Notes under the pieces: model-generated
What the model saw: the letters and a program-made list of their open reading frames with translations, nothing else
The model's database searches: none
Told to the model about the DNA's origin: nothing
In this document: in pieces, positions 1-9,032 of the stretch
Position numbering within the stretch: the stretch's first letter is position 1
How the letters are laid out: every line of letters starts with the position of its first letter
Assembly: GCA_045544035.1 (NCBI GenBank)
Contig: JAZPYE010000008.1
Coordinates: forward strand, 72,287 to 136,286
Direction of reading: 5' to 3'
Length of the DNA: 64,000 bases
From: SIG587 sp045544035
Lineage (GTDB): Bacteria > Bacillota > Clostridia > Oscillospirales > Acutalibacteraceae
Translations under genes and position numbers: made by a program

Positions 1-1608
1 ATCGGCACCCGACATAATTCGGGCAAGCTCGTGAATTCTTCCCTCATAACTGAGTTTTGTAAGGTTTGTAAAGGTTCTGCCGCTGCTTGTAGTCTTTTCA
101 ATAAGGAAATGAGTGTCGGCATTTGCGGCAATTTGCGCTAAATGGGTTATGCAGATAACTTGATGGCTGCCTGCAACATTTTTAAGAACATTACCAACCT
201 TATCGGCAGCGCGGCCGCTGATTCCCGCATCAATTTCATCGAAAATAAGGGTTGGAACCTCGTTTTTGTTGAGCAACACATTTTGGATTGCCAGCATAAC
301 GCGGGAAAGCTCACCGCCCGAGGCAATTTTTGAAAGGGGCTTTGCGTTTTCGCCTGCGTTGGCGCTGATTAAAAACTGTACCTCATCACAGCCAAGGCGG
401 GTGTATTTCCCTTTTTTAAATTCAACCACAAATTTAACATCGGGCATATTGAGAAAGGAAAGAATTTCGCAAACCTTTTTTTCAAAACCCTTTGCCGCTT
501 TTTGCCTTGAAACAGTAAGGGCATTTGCCTTTTGGATAAGCCTCTCTTGAGACTGACTGAGCTGTTCCTCCAGCTCCTCAATGCGTTCATCGCTAAAGGT
601 GATTTTATCAAGTTCGGCCTTTGCCTCATTTAAGGTTTGGAGCAGTTTTTCCTCGCTGTCACCGTATTTTAACATAATACGGCGAAGTAAATCAAGTCTT
701 TCGGTCATTTTATCAAGGTTTTCGCTGCTGAATTCATCGTTTGAAATAAAATTTTCAATATGAGCGGCAATGTCTCGAATTTTCAACAAAATTTCTTCAA
801 GGGAGCTTATATCGTTATCATATTCTTTAAGCTTTGTAGAGAGGAGCAGGTTTTTAACCGAATCAACCCCATCAATAACGCCGCTTTCCCCTTCACTGCC
901 GCTAAATGTAGCGGCGGCCTTGTTTAAAAGCTTTAAATTATGCTCAAAACTGCGGGCAATGGCGATTTTTTTCTTTAACTCATCAAGTTCGCCCACTCTA
1001 ATGTTTGCGGCTTCAAGCTCATTTATTTGGAATTTAAGATAATCGGTTTTTCTCGCCTTTTCATCCTCATCGGTTTCAAGGCTCGCAATTTCTTTTCTTA
1101 TCTCCTTAAAGAGCTTATATTCCTGAAGGTAATCTTCCAGCAATTTTTCATTTTCGGCAACACGGTCAACATAAAAAATGTGCATATCAGGATTTAAGAG
1201 ATTTTGATTATCGTGCTGACCGTGAATGGTGATGAGAAGCTTGCCGATTTCCTTTAAAACGGTGGCTGTTACGGGAATTCCGTTAATTTTAATGCTTCCC
1301 TTTCCCTCTAACGACAAAACTCTGGATATGTAAAGCTCACCGTTTTCATCGGGGGAAAGTCCATTTTCTGAAAGGGCGTTTATGATGTCCTCGGTAAGGC
1401 AGTCAAACTGGGCGCAAACGGTAGCCTTTTCGGCGCCGTTTCGAATGAGCTCTTTTGAAGTGCGCTCGCCCAGCACCGCATTTATGGCATCAATAATAAT
1501 GGATTTACCCGCGCCGGTTTCGCCGGTTAGGAGATTGAATCCATTTGTGAAATCAATATTTGATTGTTCAATAACCGCAATATTCTCAATATGCAGATAT
1601 TTTAACAT
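1..1608 (-). CDS. recN: DNA repair protein RecN (3' end cut by window edge)
   Basis: This is an SMC-like ATPase acting in recombinational repair of double-strand breaks. The frame is open from the ATG at 1608 to the window edge, 536 codons, so about 20 C-terminal residues of the usual ~555 are missing only because the window ends. It shows Walker A GETGAGKS at residues 29-36, a long central coiled coil, the ABC signature ASGGELSRV and Walker B TLIFDEIDAG. The ribosome site is GGCGGTG just upstream, 15 bp after argR. It is the last visible gene of the nusB operon, and the argR-recN order is typical of Firmicutes. It was found by reading the minus strand; because the stop lies outside the window, simple ORF calling misses it. 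Confidence 0.96.
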   Translation of the reverse strand, partial: MLKYLHIENIAVIEQSNIDFTNGFNLLTGETGAGKSIIIDAINAVLGERTSKELIRNGAEKATVCAQFDCLTEDIINALSENGLSPDENGELYISRVLSLEGKGSIKINGIPVTATVLKEIGKLLITIHGQHDNQNLLNPDMHIFYVDRVAENEKLLEDYLQEYKLFKEIRKEIASLETDEDEKARKTDYLKFQINELEAANIRVGELDELKKKIAIARSFEHNLKLLNKAAATFSGSEGESGVIDGVDSVKNLLLSTKLKEYDNDISSLEEILLKIRDIAAHIENFISNDEFSSENLDKMTERLDLLRRIMLKYGDSEEKLLQTLNEAKAELDKITFSDERIEELEEQLSQSQERLIQKANALTVSRQKAAKGFEKKVCEILSFLNMPDVKFVVEFKKGKYTRLGCDEVQFLISANAGENAKPLSKIASGGELSRVMLAIQNVLLNKNEVPTLIFDEIDAGISGRAADKVGNVLKNVAGSHQVICITHLAQIAANADTHFLIEKTTSSGRTFTNLTKLSYEGRIHELARIMSGAD

Positions 1609-1623
1609 ATCACACCGCCAAAA

Positions 1624-2088
1624 TTACAATAAATTTTTTAACTTTGCCACAAGTCGGGTGGCTCTTTCGGTATCACGAGTAATTATGAAAATGGTGTCAT
1701 CACCTGCAAGACTGCCGAGAATGTCATCACCAAAAAGGTTATCAACAGCAACACAGGCACTACTTGCCATACCGGGATAGCATTTAATAACAACATCGTT
1801 CATTGCGCTGTTAATTGAAACCACAGCGTGGCCGAAAACATCGGCATAATGATTATAGGGCGGCTTTACCACCTTTTCGCCCTTTTCCTTTGCAGGATTT
1901 ATGTAGCGATAGGTGCCGTTTCTATCAAGGGCTTTAATAATTCTTAAATCCTTAATATCTCTTGAAACGGTGGACTGTGTTGCTTCAATGCCTGCATTAA
2001 GCAAGGCATTTTGAAGGTCATCCTGGGTTACAATGATATTGTTTTCAATTATTTTAAGGATTGTTTCCTGTCGTTTAGCTTTGTTCAT
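1624..2088 (-). CDS. argR: Arginine repressor ArgR
   Basis: A 154-residue arginine-responsive transcription regulator (ArgR/AhrC family) that controls arginine biosynthesis and catabolism as a hexamer. The N-terminal winged helix (about 1-70) contains the recognition segment STVSRDIKDL. The C-terminal half carries the oligomerisation and arginine-binding domain with the GDDTIF segment. Length is normal for the family. Start ATG at 2088 follows a GGGAG ribosome site that lies inside the end of nadK, so translation is probably coupled. No arginine genes lie in this window; the gene sits here by the conserved operon order next to recN. Confidence 0.95.
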   Translation of the reverse strand: MNKAKRQETILKIIENNIIVTQDDLQNALLNAGIEATQSTVSRDIKDLRIIKALDRNGTYRYINPAKEKGEKVVKPPYNHYADVFGHAVVSINSAMNDVVIKCYPGMASSACVAVDNLFGDDILGSLAGDDTIFIITRDTERATRLVAKLKNLL

Positions 2089-2089
2089 T

Positions 2090-2932
2090 TTAGTGCTCCC
2101 TGAATTTCATAGAAAGTGTTTTATAAAAGGAACGGTCATTCAGACGAATAAGCTTAACACTGTTCTCGGATTTTGTAACATAAATTTCGGTGTAGGGTTT
2201 AACTGTTAAAGATTTTCTGCCATCAACCGAAAGGAAAATGTCGGCACGCTTTTTAGAAAATGCCTTGAGTTTAACAACCCTGTCACCGCCTAAAATAATG
2301 GGTCTTGCAGTGAGAGAATGTGAGCAAATGGGGGTAACTGTCATATTTTCTACCTGTGGGTCAACAATGGGGCCGCCCGCCGACATTGAATAGGCCGTGG
2401 AGCCTGTTGGGGTAGAAATAATGATGCCATCGGCACGGTAGTTAATGCTGTCGTTTTCAACGTAGGCGCTTACATCGATAATTCTGGACATAAAACCGCA
2501 GGTGATAACGGCATCGTTCATTGCGCAAAAGGAGCCAACCTCCTTACCGTTTTCCACTACCTTTATATCAAGGAGCATACGCTTTTCTGTGGTGTACTCC
2601 CCTGTTTTAAGCTTTGAGAGAAGCTGAATTTCGCTGGGCTCAATGTTGGCAAGAAAGCCGAGGCGACCTGCATTAACGCCGATAATCGGCTTATCATATT
2701 TTGCGGCAACCTTGGAAAAACGGATAATGGTTCCGTCGCCGCCAACCGTTATAATAACATCGGCTGTTTTAAAAAGTTCCTCCTCACTTGCGTGAAGATA
2801 ATAACTTCCGCAAATGTCCTCCGGCAGGTAGGCTTCAATATCCAAGGATTTTAAAAGCTTACCAATGTTATCAACCGTTTCGGGACAGCCGCGTTTATCA
2901 AGATTGGGTAAAACTGCAACCTTCACTTGCAT
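2090..2932 (-). CDS. nadK: NAD kinase
   Basis: A 280-residue ATP-NAD kinase producing NADP from NAD in the cytoplasm. The diagnostic GGDGT motif is at residues 64-68, followed by NAGRLGFLA and, in the NAD-binding half, MNDAVI and TPTGSTAYSMSAGGP. Length matches the family. The start used is ATG with AGGAGG only a few bases upstream; a GTG two codons later is also possible. The stop is one base from the argR start and the gene follows tlyA by 9 bp, so it is co-transcribed in the nusB-recN operon. Confidence 0.96.
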   Translation of the reverse strand: MQVKVAVLPNLDKRGCPETVDNIGKLLKSLDIEAYLPEDICGSYYLHASEEELFKTADVIITVGGDGTIIRFSKVAAKYDKPIIGVNAGRLGFLANIEPSEIQLLSKLKTGEYTTEKRMLLDIKVVENGKEVGSFCAMNDAVITCGFMSRIIDVSAYVENDSINYRADGIIISTPTGSTAYSMSAGGPIVDPQVENMTVTPICSHSLTARPIILGGDRVVKLKAFSKKRADIFLSVDGRKSLTVKPYTEIYVTKSENSVKLIRLNDRSFYKTLSMKFREH

Positions 2933-2941
2933 TTCCCTCCT

Positions 2942-3754
2942 TTACTGTTTTTCGGTTAAAATATGAGAACTCTCAACGAGTTCCTTTATGTTAGCCCCGC
3001 TTTTATCCTCGGGGGTAGTGTCTTTTTCAATGTAGGCAAGATATTCAATGTTGCCCTCAGGTCCTCTTATGGGGGAAAAATCAAGCCCTAAAATGCTAAA
3101 ACCATTATCAAGGATAACGCCCTTGATTTTTTCGATTACTGCAATATGCACGGCAGGGTCGCGAACAACACCTTTTTTACCCACATTTTCTTTGCCTGCC
3201 TCAAACTGAGGTTTAATGAGGCACACGGTTTTTCCGCTCTCCTTTAAAAGGGGATTTAATGCGGGCAAAATGAGGGCAAGTGAAATGAAAGAAACATCAA
3301 TGGATGCAAAATCAAGGCTGTCGGGCACCTGCTCACTTGTTACATACCTAAAGTTTGTGCGTTCCAAATTCACCACACGCTCATCACAGCGAAGCTTCCA
3401 AGCAAGCTGACCGTAGCCCACATCAATGGAATACACCTTTTTGGCGCCGTTTTGAAGCATACAGTCGGTAAAGCCGCCTGTTGAGGCGCCAATATCGGCG
3501 CAAACAGTATCCTTTAAATCAATGCCGAAAACGGTCATTGCTTTATCAAGTTTCAGTCCTCCACGGCTCACAAATTTAAGTGTGGCACCGCGCACCTCAA
3601 GAATATCGGTTGTTTTAATTGTCATGCCGGCCTTGTCTGCTTTTTGGTTGTTTACATAGACATTGCCTGCCATTATGAGGGTTTTAGCCTTTTCACGGCT
3701 TTCGGCATAGCCTGCCTCAAAAACTGCCGTGTCAAGCCTGATTTTATCACTCAT
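2942..3754 (-). CDS. tlyA: TlyA family rRNA 2'-O-methyltransferase (hemolysin A family)
   Basis: A 270-residue protein with an N-terminal S4 RNA-binding domain (about 1-65) and an FtsJ/RrmJ-like SAM-dependent methyltransferase domain whose SAM loop DIGASTGGFTDC lies at residues 87-98. In mycobacteria TlyA makes 2'-O-methylcytidine in 16S and 23S rRNA; the same role here is inferred from the family. The historic hemolysin name is not evidence for toxin activity. Its ATG abuts the dxs stop codon, and the GGGAG ribosome site lies inside the dxs end, suggesting coupled translation. Confidence 0.92.
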   Translation of the reverse strand: MSDKIRLDTAVFEAGYAESREKAKTLIMAGNVYVNNQKADKAGMTIKTTDILEVRGATLKFVSRGGLKLDKAMTVFGIDLKDTVCADIGASTGGFTDCMLQNGAKKVYSIDVGYGQLAWKLRCDERVVNLERTNFRYVTSEQVPDSLDFASIDVSFISLALILPALNPLLKESGKTVCLIKPQFEAGKENVGKKGVVRDPAVHIAVIEKIKGVILDNGFSILGLDFSPIRGPEGNIEYLAYIEKDTTPEDKSGANIKELVESSHILTEKQ

Positions 3755-5596
3755 TTAGTTTTCTCCCAGTGTTTTAACAATGCTTTGTGCATCAAGCTTA
3801 AATTTTCTTATTGTCCCTTCCACATCACAAGCAGGAACAAAGGTGTTATCAATGTTAACCGCCTTAAAGCTGCCACCAAATGAATTTTCAAGCAGCCTTG
3901 CGGCAAGATGCTCGCTAACCGAACCTGATTTAATGCTTTCCTCGTAAAAATAAACCTTTTTAAAACCTAAAACAGTCTTTACAAGCTCATCACTTAAAGG
4001 ATAAATTTTATTAAGCTTTATAACAGTAATGCTTAAGCCGTTTGCCTTTAATTGCTCATAAGCGGCGTAAACCTCGTTAAATTCCCTGCCGTAGGTTAAA
4101 ACAGCAACATCGCTTTTATCACCAAAAACCGTAAATTCTTTATCATCATAGGTAAATGGTGTTTTATTTTCCACAGTTCCTCTGGGATACCTAACCGCGC
4201 AAAGTTCATCGCTGTCTGCCACCTTTTTAAGGGTTAACTCAAGCTCTGTAAGATTTGCGGGGGAATAAATTTGCATATTAGGAACAGTGCTTAAAAATGC
4301 AACATCAAAAAGGCCTTGGTGGGTTTCGCCGTCCTCACCTACAACACCAGCTCTATCAACACAAATTTTAACGGGAATGTTGGCAATGGCGGCATCGTGA
4401 ATGATTTGGTCATAAGACCTTTGCAAAAATGAAGAATAAACCACGAAAAATGGATTCATTCCACCTTTTGCAAGGCCACCCGAAAATGTCATTGCGTGCT
4501 CCTCAGCAATGCCAACATCAAAAAATCGGTCGGGGAAATTTTCGGCAAAGGCGCCAAGTCCCGTGCCCTCGCACATTGCGGCGGTTATAGCGCAAATTTT
4601 ATCATTCTTTTGGGCCAACTCGCAAAGAGTTTTACCGCAAACCGAGGAAAAGGTTTCTTTTGAAGATGACTCCACGCCCTTTTCAATATCAAATGAGGAA
4701 ACGCCGTGGTAGGCGTTGGGATTTTCCTCAGCAAAGGAATAGCCTTTACCCTTCTTAGTCATAACGTGAACGATTGCAGGGCGATTTTGCTCCTTCGCAA
4801 TGGTGAAAATGTTTTTAAGCTTGGCAATATCGTGTCCATCAACAGGGCCAAGATAACTAAAGCCCATGCTTTCGAAAATATTGCATTTATAAATTGCATT
4901 TTTAAGGGCTTTTTTTGACCTAAACATTGCTGCATAGATATATTTACCAAGGGGAATGCTCTTTAAAAACTTTTGGAAATTATGCTTAAAGCGGTAGTAG
5001 CGAGGCTTTGTGCGAATAACGCTGAAATACCTTGCCATTGCGCCCACATTTTTGGAAATTGACATTTTATTGTCATTTAGAACAACGATAAAGGGTCCCT
5101 CGGCATCACCTGCGTTATTAAGGGCCTCGTAAATCATACCGCCTGTCATAGCGCCATCACCCACAACCGCAATGGATGCGTGGGTGCTGTCCTTACGGGA
5201 TGTTGCCTCAAAAATTCCGTAAGCCGCAGAGATAGAATTACTGCTGTGCCCCGTTATAAAAGAATCGTGCTCGCTCTCAGAGGGGCGCATAAATCCCGAA
5301 AGTCCACCCTCCTTACGAAGAGAGTCGAAACGGTCAAGGCGGCCTGTTAAGAGCTTATGGGTGTAGCACTGGTGACCAACATCGAAAATAACCGAATCCT
5401 TAGGTGTGGAAAAAACACTGTGCAGTGCCACGGTAAGCTCAACAACGCCAAGGTTTGATGCCAAGTGTCCACCCGTTTTTGAAACCGTTTTGATAAGGCA
5501 GTCACGGATTTCCTCGCACAGAATCTTCAGTTCACTGTTATTAAGTTTTTTAACATCATCAGGCGAGTTAATCTGCCTTAAAAATTTGTAATCCAA
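3755..5596 (-). CDS. dxs: 1-deoxy-D-xylulose-5-phosphate synthase
   Basis: A 613-residue thiamine-diphosphate enzyme condensing pyruvate and glyceraldehyde 3-phosphate in the first step of the MEP isoprenoid pathway. Seen: the N-terminal HLASNLG segment, HQCYTHKLLTGR, the TPP/Mg motif GDGAMTGGMIYEALNNAG, and the transketolase segments DRAGVVGEDGETHQG and RYPRG. The start codon is TTG at 5596; an in-frame stop lies three codons upstream, so no longer start exists. It is coupled with ispA upstream and tlyA downstream, so precursor and prenyl diphosphate synthesis share one transcript. Confidence 0.96.
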   Translation of the reverse strand: MDYKFLRQINSPDDVKKLNNSELKILCEEIRDCLIKTVSKTGGHLASNLGVVELTVALHSVFSTPKDSVIFDVGHQCYTHKLLTGRLDRFDSLRKEGGLSGFMRPSESEHDSFITGHSSNSISAAYGIFEATSRKDSTHASIAVVGDGAMTGGMIYEALNNAGDAEGPFIVVLNDNKMSISKNVGAMARYFSVIRTKPRYYRFKHNFQKFLKSIPLGKYIYAAMFRSKKALKNAIYKCNIFESMGFSYLGPVDGHDIAKLKNIFTIAKEQNRPAIVHVMTKKGKGYSFAEENPNAYHGVSSFDIEKGVESSSKETFSSVCGKTLCELAQKNDKICAITAAMCEGTGLGAFAENFPDRFFDVGIAEEHAMTFSGGLAKGGMNPFFVVYSSFLQRSYDQIIHDAAIANIPVKICVDRAGVVGEDGETHQGLFDVAFLSTVPNMQIYSPANLTELELTLKKVADSDELCAVRYPRGTVENKTPFTYDDKEFTVFGDKSDVAVLTYGREFNEVYAAYEQLKANGLSITVIKLNKIYPLSDELVKTVLGFKKVYFYEESIKSGSVSEHLAARLLENSFGGSFKAVNIDNTFVPACDVEGTIRKFKLDAQSIVKTLGEN

Positions 5597-5617
5597 AAAA
5601 ATTCACGGTCCTGTCAA

Positions 5618-6496
5618 TTAGTATGTTCTGTTTAAAAGCTGTTCTGTAAGGGCTAAAATTTCCTTTTTATTGCCCTCGTAAACATTCAGCATTTCCTTTG
5701 CCTCGGCCGTAAGGCTTCTTGCCTTTTCACGGCAGGCATCAATTCCAAGGGCAGTCACAAAGGTGAATTTGCCATTTTTAATATCGCTGTTAATGGGTTT
5801 GCCAAGCTCGCTTTCATCACCTGTGGCATCAAGAATGTCATCAATTATTTGGAAGGCAAGGCCAAGGTTGTAGGCAAATTTTTCACCTGCCAGCACCTGT
5901 TTGTTATTGCCACCGCCAAGAATAGTACCGATTTTAACTGCAGCGCAAATAAGCGCGCCGGTTTTGCGGCGATACATTTCGGTTAAGGTTTCAAGGGAAT
6001 TTACATTTCCGTTGTTTTTAAGGTCGATAACCTGACCGCCAATCATACCGTTAACGCCTGCGCATTCGGCCAAAACCGAAAGGCTTTCGATAATGCGATA
6101 TTCCGCAATTCCCTTTGTTTTAAGGGCAAGGCCAAATGCCTCGGTTAAAAGTGCATCGCCTGCAAGCAGTGCGATGTTTTCGGGGAATGCCTTGTGGCAA
6201 GCGGGCTTTCCACGGCGCATATCATCGTTATCCATGCAGGGTAAATCATCGTGAATGAGTGAATAGGTGTGTATCATTTCAAGGGCTGCCGCAAAGTTTA
6301 CGGCACTGTCGGCAGTACCACCGCAAAGCTTATAAAACATAAGCATTATTGCAGGGCGAATTCTTTTGCCGCCACCGAGAGTGCTGTAACGCATTGCCTC
6401 GATAACAGCCTTGTAGGAATCGCTGGCGCCCACAAGATTTTTCTCAAGGCAGGCCTCCACTATATCGGAATATTCGTTAATAAACGATTCGCTCAT
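5618..6496 (-). CDS. ispA: Polyprenyl (farnesyl) diphosphate synthase
   Basis: A 292-residue all-helical trans-prenyltransferase condensing IPP with allylic diphosphates, probably to farnesyl diphosphate. Both aspartate-rich motifs are present: DDLPCMDND (first, about residue 80) and FQIIDDILD (second, about 220). GGGKRIRPAI precedes them. The ATG at 6496 overlaps the xseB stop by one base with AGGAGG upstream. Product chain length cannot be read with certainty from the sequence; the FPP assignment rests on the operon context and family size. Confidence 0.93.
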   Translation of the reverse strand: MSESFINEYSDIVEACLEKNLVGASDSYKAVIEAMRYSTLGGGKRIRPAIMLMFYKLCGGTADSAVNFAAALEMIHTYSLIHDDLPCMDNDDMRRGKPACHKAFPENIALLAGDALLTEAFGLALKTKGIAEYRIIESLSVLAECAGVNGMIGGQVIDLKNNGNVNSLETLTEMYRRKTGALICAAVKIGTILGGGNNKQVLAGEKFAYNLGLAFQIIDDILDATGDESELGKPINSDIKNGKFTFVTALGIDACREKARSLTAEAKEMLNVYEGNKKEILALTEQLLNRTY

Positions 6497-6693
6497 TACT
6501 CACCCTCCTTTGAGGTTAAATTGAGCACCTTTTTCTTTGCTTCATCAAGTTTCTTGGTGCAGGTGTCAGACAGTTCAATGCCCTGCTCAAATAGTTTTAT
6601 TGATTCCTCAAGTGAGCATTCACCCGATTCAATTTTATCAACAATTTCATTAAGCTGTGATAATGCGGTTTCAAAATCAAACTCTGCTGCCAT
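6496..6693 (-). CDS. xseB: Exodeoxyribonuclease VII small subunit
   Basis: A 65-residue helical hairpin protein that packs on XseA to form exonuclease VII, which degrades single-stranded DNA to oligonucleotides. The family pattern FDFETALSQLNEIVDKIESG and SLEESIKLFEQG is evident. Start: ATG at 6693 is preferred because AGGAGG lies 9 bases upstream; an ATG two codons earlier (6699) has only about 3 bases of spacing. It overlaps the xseA end by 17 bp and touches ispA, an arrangement that couples translation. Confidence 0.93.
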   Translation of the reverse strand: MAAEFDFETALSQLNEIVDKIESGECSLEESIKLFEQGIELSDTCTKKLDEAKKKVLNLTSKEGE

Positions 6694-7900
6694 TATCATT
6701 TTCCTCCTTTGAAATTACACTGCAATTGATTTTACCCTTACTCAGGGTGATTTTTATTTCATCGCCCACCGAAAGCTCGGCAGCACTTGTGACAACGCTG
6801 TTTTTCTTTTCAACAACGCTGTAGCCACGGGAAAGCACCTTTAAGGGACTTAAAGAATCAAGTTTTAAAATTTTTTCTCGAAGTTCGGTTTCATTCTTTA
6901 AAAGCAGGTTATCAGTACCCTCTTTAAAGCGGCGTACCGATTCAAGGCGAAGCTGTTCCCTTTTATCTATTATTACGCCGTTTGCATCCTTGAAAACCGC
7001 GCTTTCTTTTACGGCGTTTAATTTGTTTTCCAAAACCTGCACTTTTCCTTTAAGAAGCGAAGCCAGCAGTTGTTTTTTAAATTTGAGCTCTTTTAGAAGT
7101 TCCTCCATATTGGGCACGGCAAGTTCAGCCGCAACCGAAGGCGTTGCCGCGCGAACATCGGCCACCAAATCACAAATGGAATAATCGCTCTCGTGCCCCA
7201 CAGCCGAAATCACCGGCACTGGACTTTGGGCAATGGTTCTGGCTAAAGTTTCATCGTTAAATGCCCAAAGGTCATAGGATGAACCACCGCCGCGACCGAT
7301 GATTATAACATCAACATTTTCGCTTTTATAAATTTTTTCCAGGGCAGCCACCATATCCTGCGAGGCTGTTGCCCCCTGAACATTAACGGGGTAGCAAATG
7401 GGAGTGCAAATGGGATAGCGCCTGTTTAAAACGCTTGTTATATCGTGAATAGCGGCACCGCTTGACGAGGTTACAACACCTACACGCTTTGGGAATTTTG
7501 GAAGGGTTCTTTTTCGCTTTTCATCAAAGAGGCCATCTTTTAAAAGAGCAGCCTTAATGCGCTCAAAATCGGCAGCCAGCTCACCCTCACCAAAGGGAAG
7601 CATATTTTCGGCATAAAACTGATACTGCCCATCCTTTTCATAAAGCGAAACCCTGCCAAAGCAAATAACCTTTTGACCGTTTTGGGGTGTGAATTTAAGC
7701 CTTAGAGCGCTGCTTCTAAACATTACGCTGCGAATGGTTGCCGCATCATCCTTAAGGGCGAAATAAAGATGTCCGCTTGCATAATGATTTTGGAAGTTTG
7801 CAATTTCACCGCAAACGCAAATGGAACTGAGCTTTGGATTTGCATCAAGTAGCGATTTGACATACATATTCAGTTGTCTTACCGTTATTGCCGCCTGCAC
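6677..7900 (-). CDS. xseA: Exodeoxyribonuclease VII large subunit
   Basis: The catalytic subunit of exonuclease VII, about 407 residues. An N-terminal OB-fold (ITVRQLN to about residue 100) binds ssDNA; the core has GVVTSSSGAAIHDI and the conserved IIIGRGGGSSYDLWAFNDE; a coiled-coil stalk about 270-350 contacts XseB. Start: GTG at 7900 has AAGGTGAG about 6 bases upstream; a GTG three codons earlier (7909) directly follows the nusB stop and is the alternative. It lies between nusB and xseB in the operon. Confidence 0.94.
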   Translation of the reverse strand: MQAAITVRQLNMYVKSLLDANPKLSSICVCGEIANFQNHYASGHLYFALKDDAATIRSVMFRSSALRLKFTPQNGQKVICFGRVSLYEKDGQYQFYAENMLPFGEGELAADFERIKAALLKDGLFDEKRKRTLPKFPKRVGVVTSSSGAAIHDITSVLNRRYPICTPICYPVNVQGATASQDMVAALEKIYKSENVDVIIIGRGGGSSYDLWAFNDETLARTIAQSPVPVISAVGHESDYSICDLVADVRAATPSVAAELAVPNMEELLKELKFKKQLLASLLKGKVQVLENKLNAVKESAVFKDANGVIIDKREQLRLESVRRFKEGTDNLLLKNETELREKILKLDSLSPLKVLSRGYSVVEKKNSVVTSAAELSVGDEIKITLSKGKINCSVISKEENDNGSRV

Positions 7901-7910
7901 AAAACTCACC

Positions 7911-8297
7911 TTATTTTACAATATTTCCAAGCACTCCGTTAACAAAGGAAGCATCCTCTGCCACCGAAAACTTTTTAGAAAGCTCAACCGCTTCATTTAT
8001 TGAAACCGATTCGGGCACACTTTCAATAAACTTGATTTCATAAACCGCCAAGCGGAGAATGGCAAGAGCAACCTTTGAAATTCGTTCAATTTTCCAGTTT
8101 TTAAGGTGACCTGAAATTTCTTCATCAAGCTCGTCGCACTTTTCACAAACACCGAGGAAAACCTCTTTGGAATAATCGTCGATTTCAATTTCGCGAATCT
8201 CTTTTGCATATTCTAAAATTTCTTCGGGAGAATCGTTTCGAAACATTTCTTCGAAAATCAAAACAAATGCCTGTTCTCTTGCTTCTTTTCTTGTCAT
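7911..8297 (-). CDS. nusB: Transcription antitermination factor NusB
   Basis: A small all-helical protein that with NusE (S10) binds boxA RNA and supports antitermination in rRNA operons. MTRKEAREQAFVLIFE and the C-terminal ESVSINEAVELSKKF / SFVNGVLG segments are the NusB signature. The ATG at 8297 places the canonical RKEAREQ at the N-terminus (128 residues); an in-frame ATG at 8315 would add six residues, and neither has a strong ribosome site. First gene of the leftward operon, just downstream of the promoter at 8341-8369. Confidence 0.92.
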   Translation of the reverse strand: MTRKEAREQAFVLIFEEMFRNDSPEEILEYAKEIREIEIDDYSKEVFLGVCEKCDELDEEISGHLKNWKIERISKVALAILRLAVYEIKFIESVPESVSINEAVELSKKFSVAEDASFVNGVLGNIVK

Positions 8298-8340
8298 AAA
8301 CAAAACCGCTTTCATAAATATTCATAATTATTCATTTTAT

Positions 8341-8369
8341 ATTCTACTACATTGGTTACAAATTTTCAA
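8341..8369 (-). promoter_or_regulatory. Promoter of the nusB-recN operon
   Basis: On the minus strand TTGAAA is followed after 17 bases by TAGAAT, some 40 bp upstream of nusB. It is the only good sigma-A type promoter seen for the nine-gene leftward transcription unit. Confidence 0.6.
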
Positions 8370-8397
8370 GAAATATTATAAGATTATATAATAATAC

Positions 8398-8426
8398 TTG
8401 TAAAAAAAATAAATTATTGCTATAAT
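8398..8426 (+). promoter_or_regulatory. Promoter of the DivIVA-like / fumarase-beta pair
   Basis: TTGTAA, 17-base spacer, TATAAT on the plus strand, 55 bp upstream of the start at 8481. It lies back to back with the nusB promoter. Confidence 0.6.
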
Positions 8427-8480
8427 GAGAGTGAAAAACGACCACGATGTCGAAATTTGCTGTATAAAAGGAGCAAAAAA

Positions 8481-9032
8481 ATGTCTATTGGTTTTAGAAA
8501 AAGTCTTTTCGGCTTTAACACAAACGATGTTATAAATTACATCGATAAAATGCACACCGCTTTTAATGATAAACAAACCTCCCTTACAAATGAGCTTGAA
8601 AAATTAAACGGTGAGCTTTCCCTTTCTAAGGAAAATTATGATTCCCTTTTAAAGGAAAAGGATGAAATCGCCGCAAGACTTAACGAATTTGAAGAAAAAT
8701 ATGCCGAGATTCAGCGCCTTAGCGAGGTTATCGGAAAGCTTTATTTAGTAGCTCAGGCAAACGCCAAAGCAATTATTGAGCGAACAAATGAAAATTCCCG
8801 AATTACAAATGAGGAAATTTCCAAAAATCTCATTGCCATTGATGAAGCACAGTCCTCCCTTGCCGCTCTTAGAGAGCAGCTTAACAAAACATCTGACGGC
8901 TTCCTTAGTGAAATTGATTCCCTGCTAAGCTCCCTAAAAGATGTTAAAAATCAGGTTGAGGAAAACTGTGAGGCAGCCAAAAGAAGCGAAGAAGAATTTG
9001 AAGCCGTTTTCGAAAGTTTAACCGAAAAATGA
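8481..9032 (+). CDS. DivIVA/GpsB-like coiled-coil protein
   Basis: 183 residues starting MSIGFRKSLFGFN. The N-terminal segment SLFGFNTNDVINYID matches the membrane-targeting head of DivIVA/GpsB proteins (an FxGFn..DV..Y pattern), and the rest is predicted coiled coil to about residue 180. Such proteins organise septum or pole proteins; the exact role here is unknown. The ATG at 8481 has AAAGGAG 6-7 bases upstream; an upstream in-frame start (8457) lacks one. It shares an ATGA overlap with the following fumarase-beta gene, an unexpected pairing. Confidence 0.7.
   Translation: MSIGFRKSLFGFNTNDVINYIDKMHTAFNDKQTSLTNELEKLNGELSLSKENYDSLLKEKDEIAARLNEFEEKYAEIQRLSEVIGKLYLVAQANAKAIIERTNENSRITNEEISKNLIAIDEAQSSLAALREQLNKTSDGFLSEIDSLLSSLKDVKNQVEENCEAAKRSEEEFEAVFESLTEK

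Noticed and set aside
2942..3754. Haemolysin toxin
   Set aside because: The S4 plus FtsJ architecture is that of an rRNA methyltransferase; the hemolysin label is historical.
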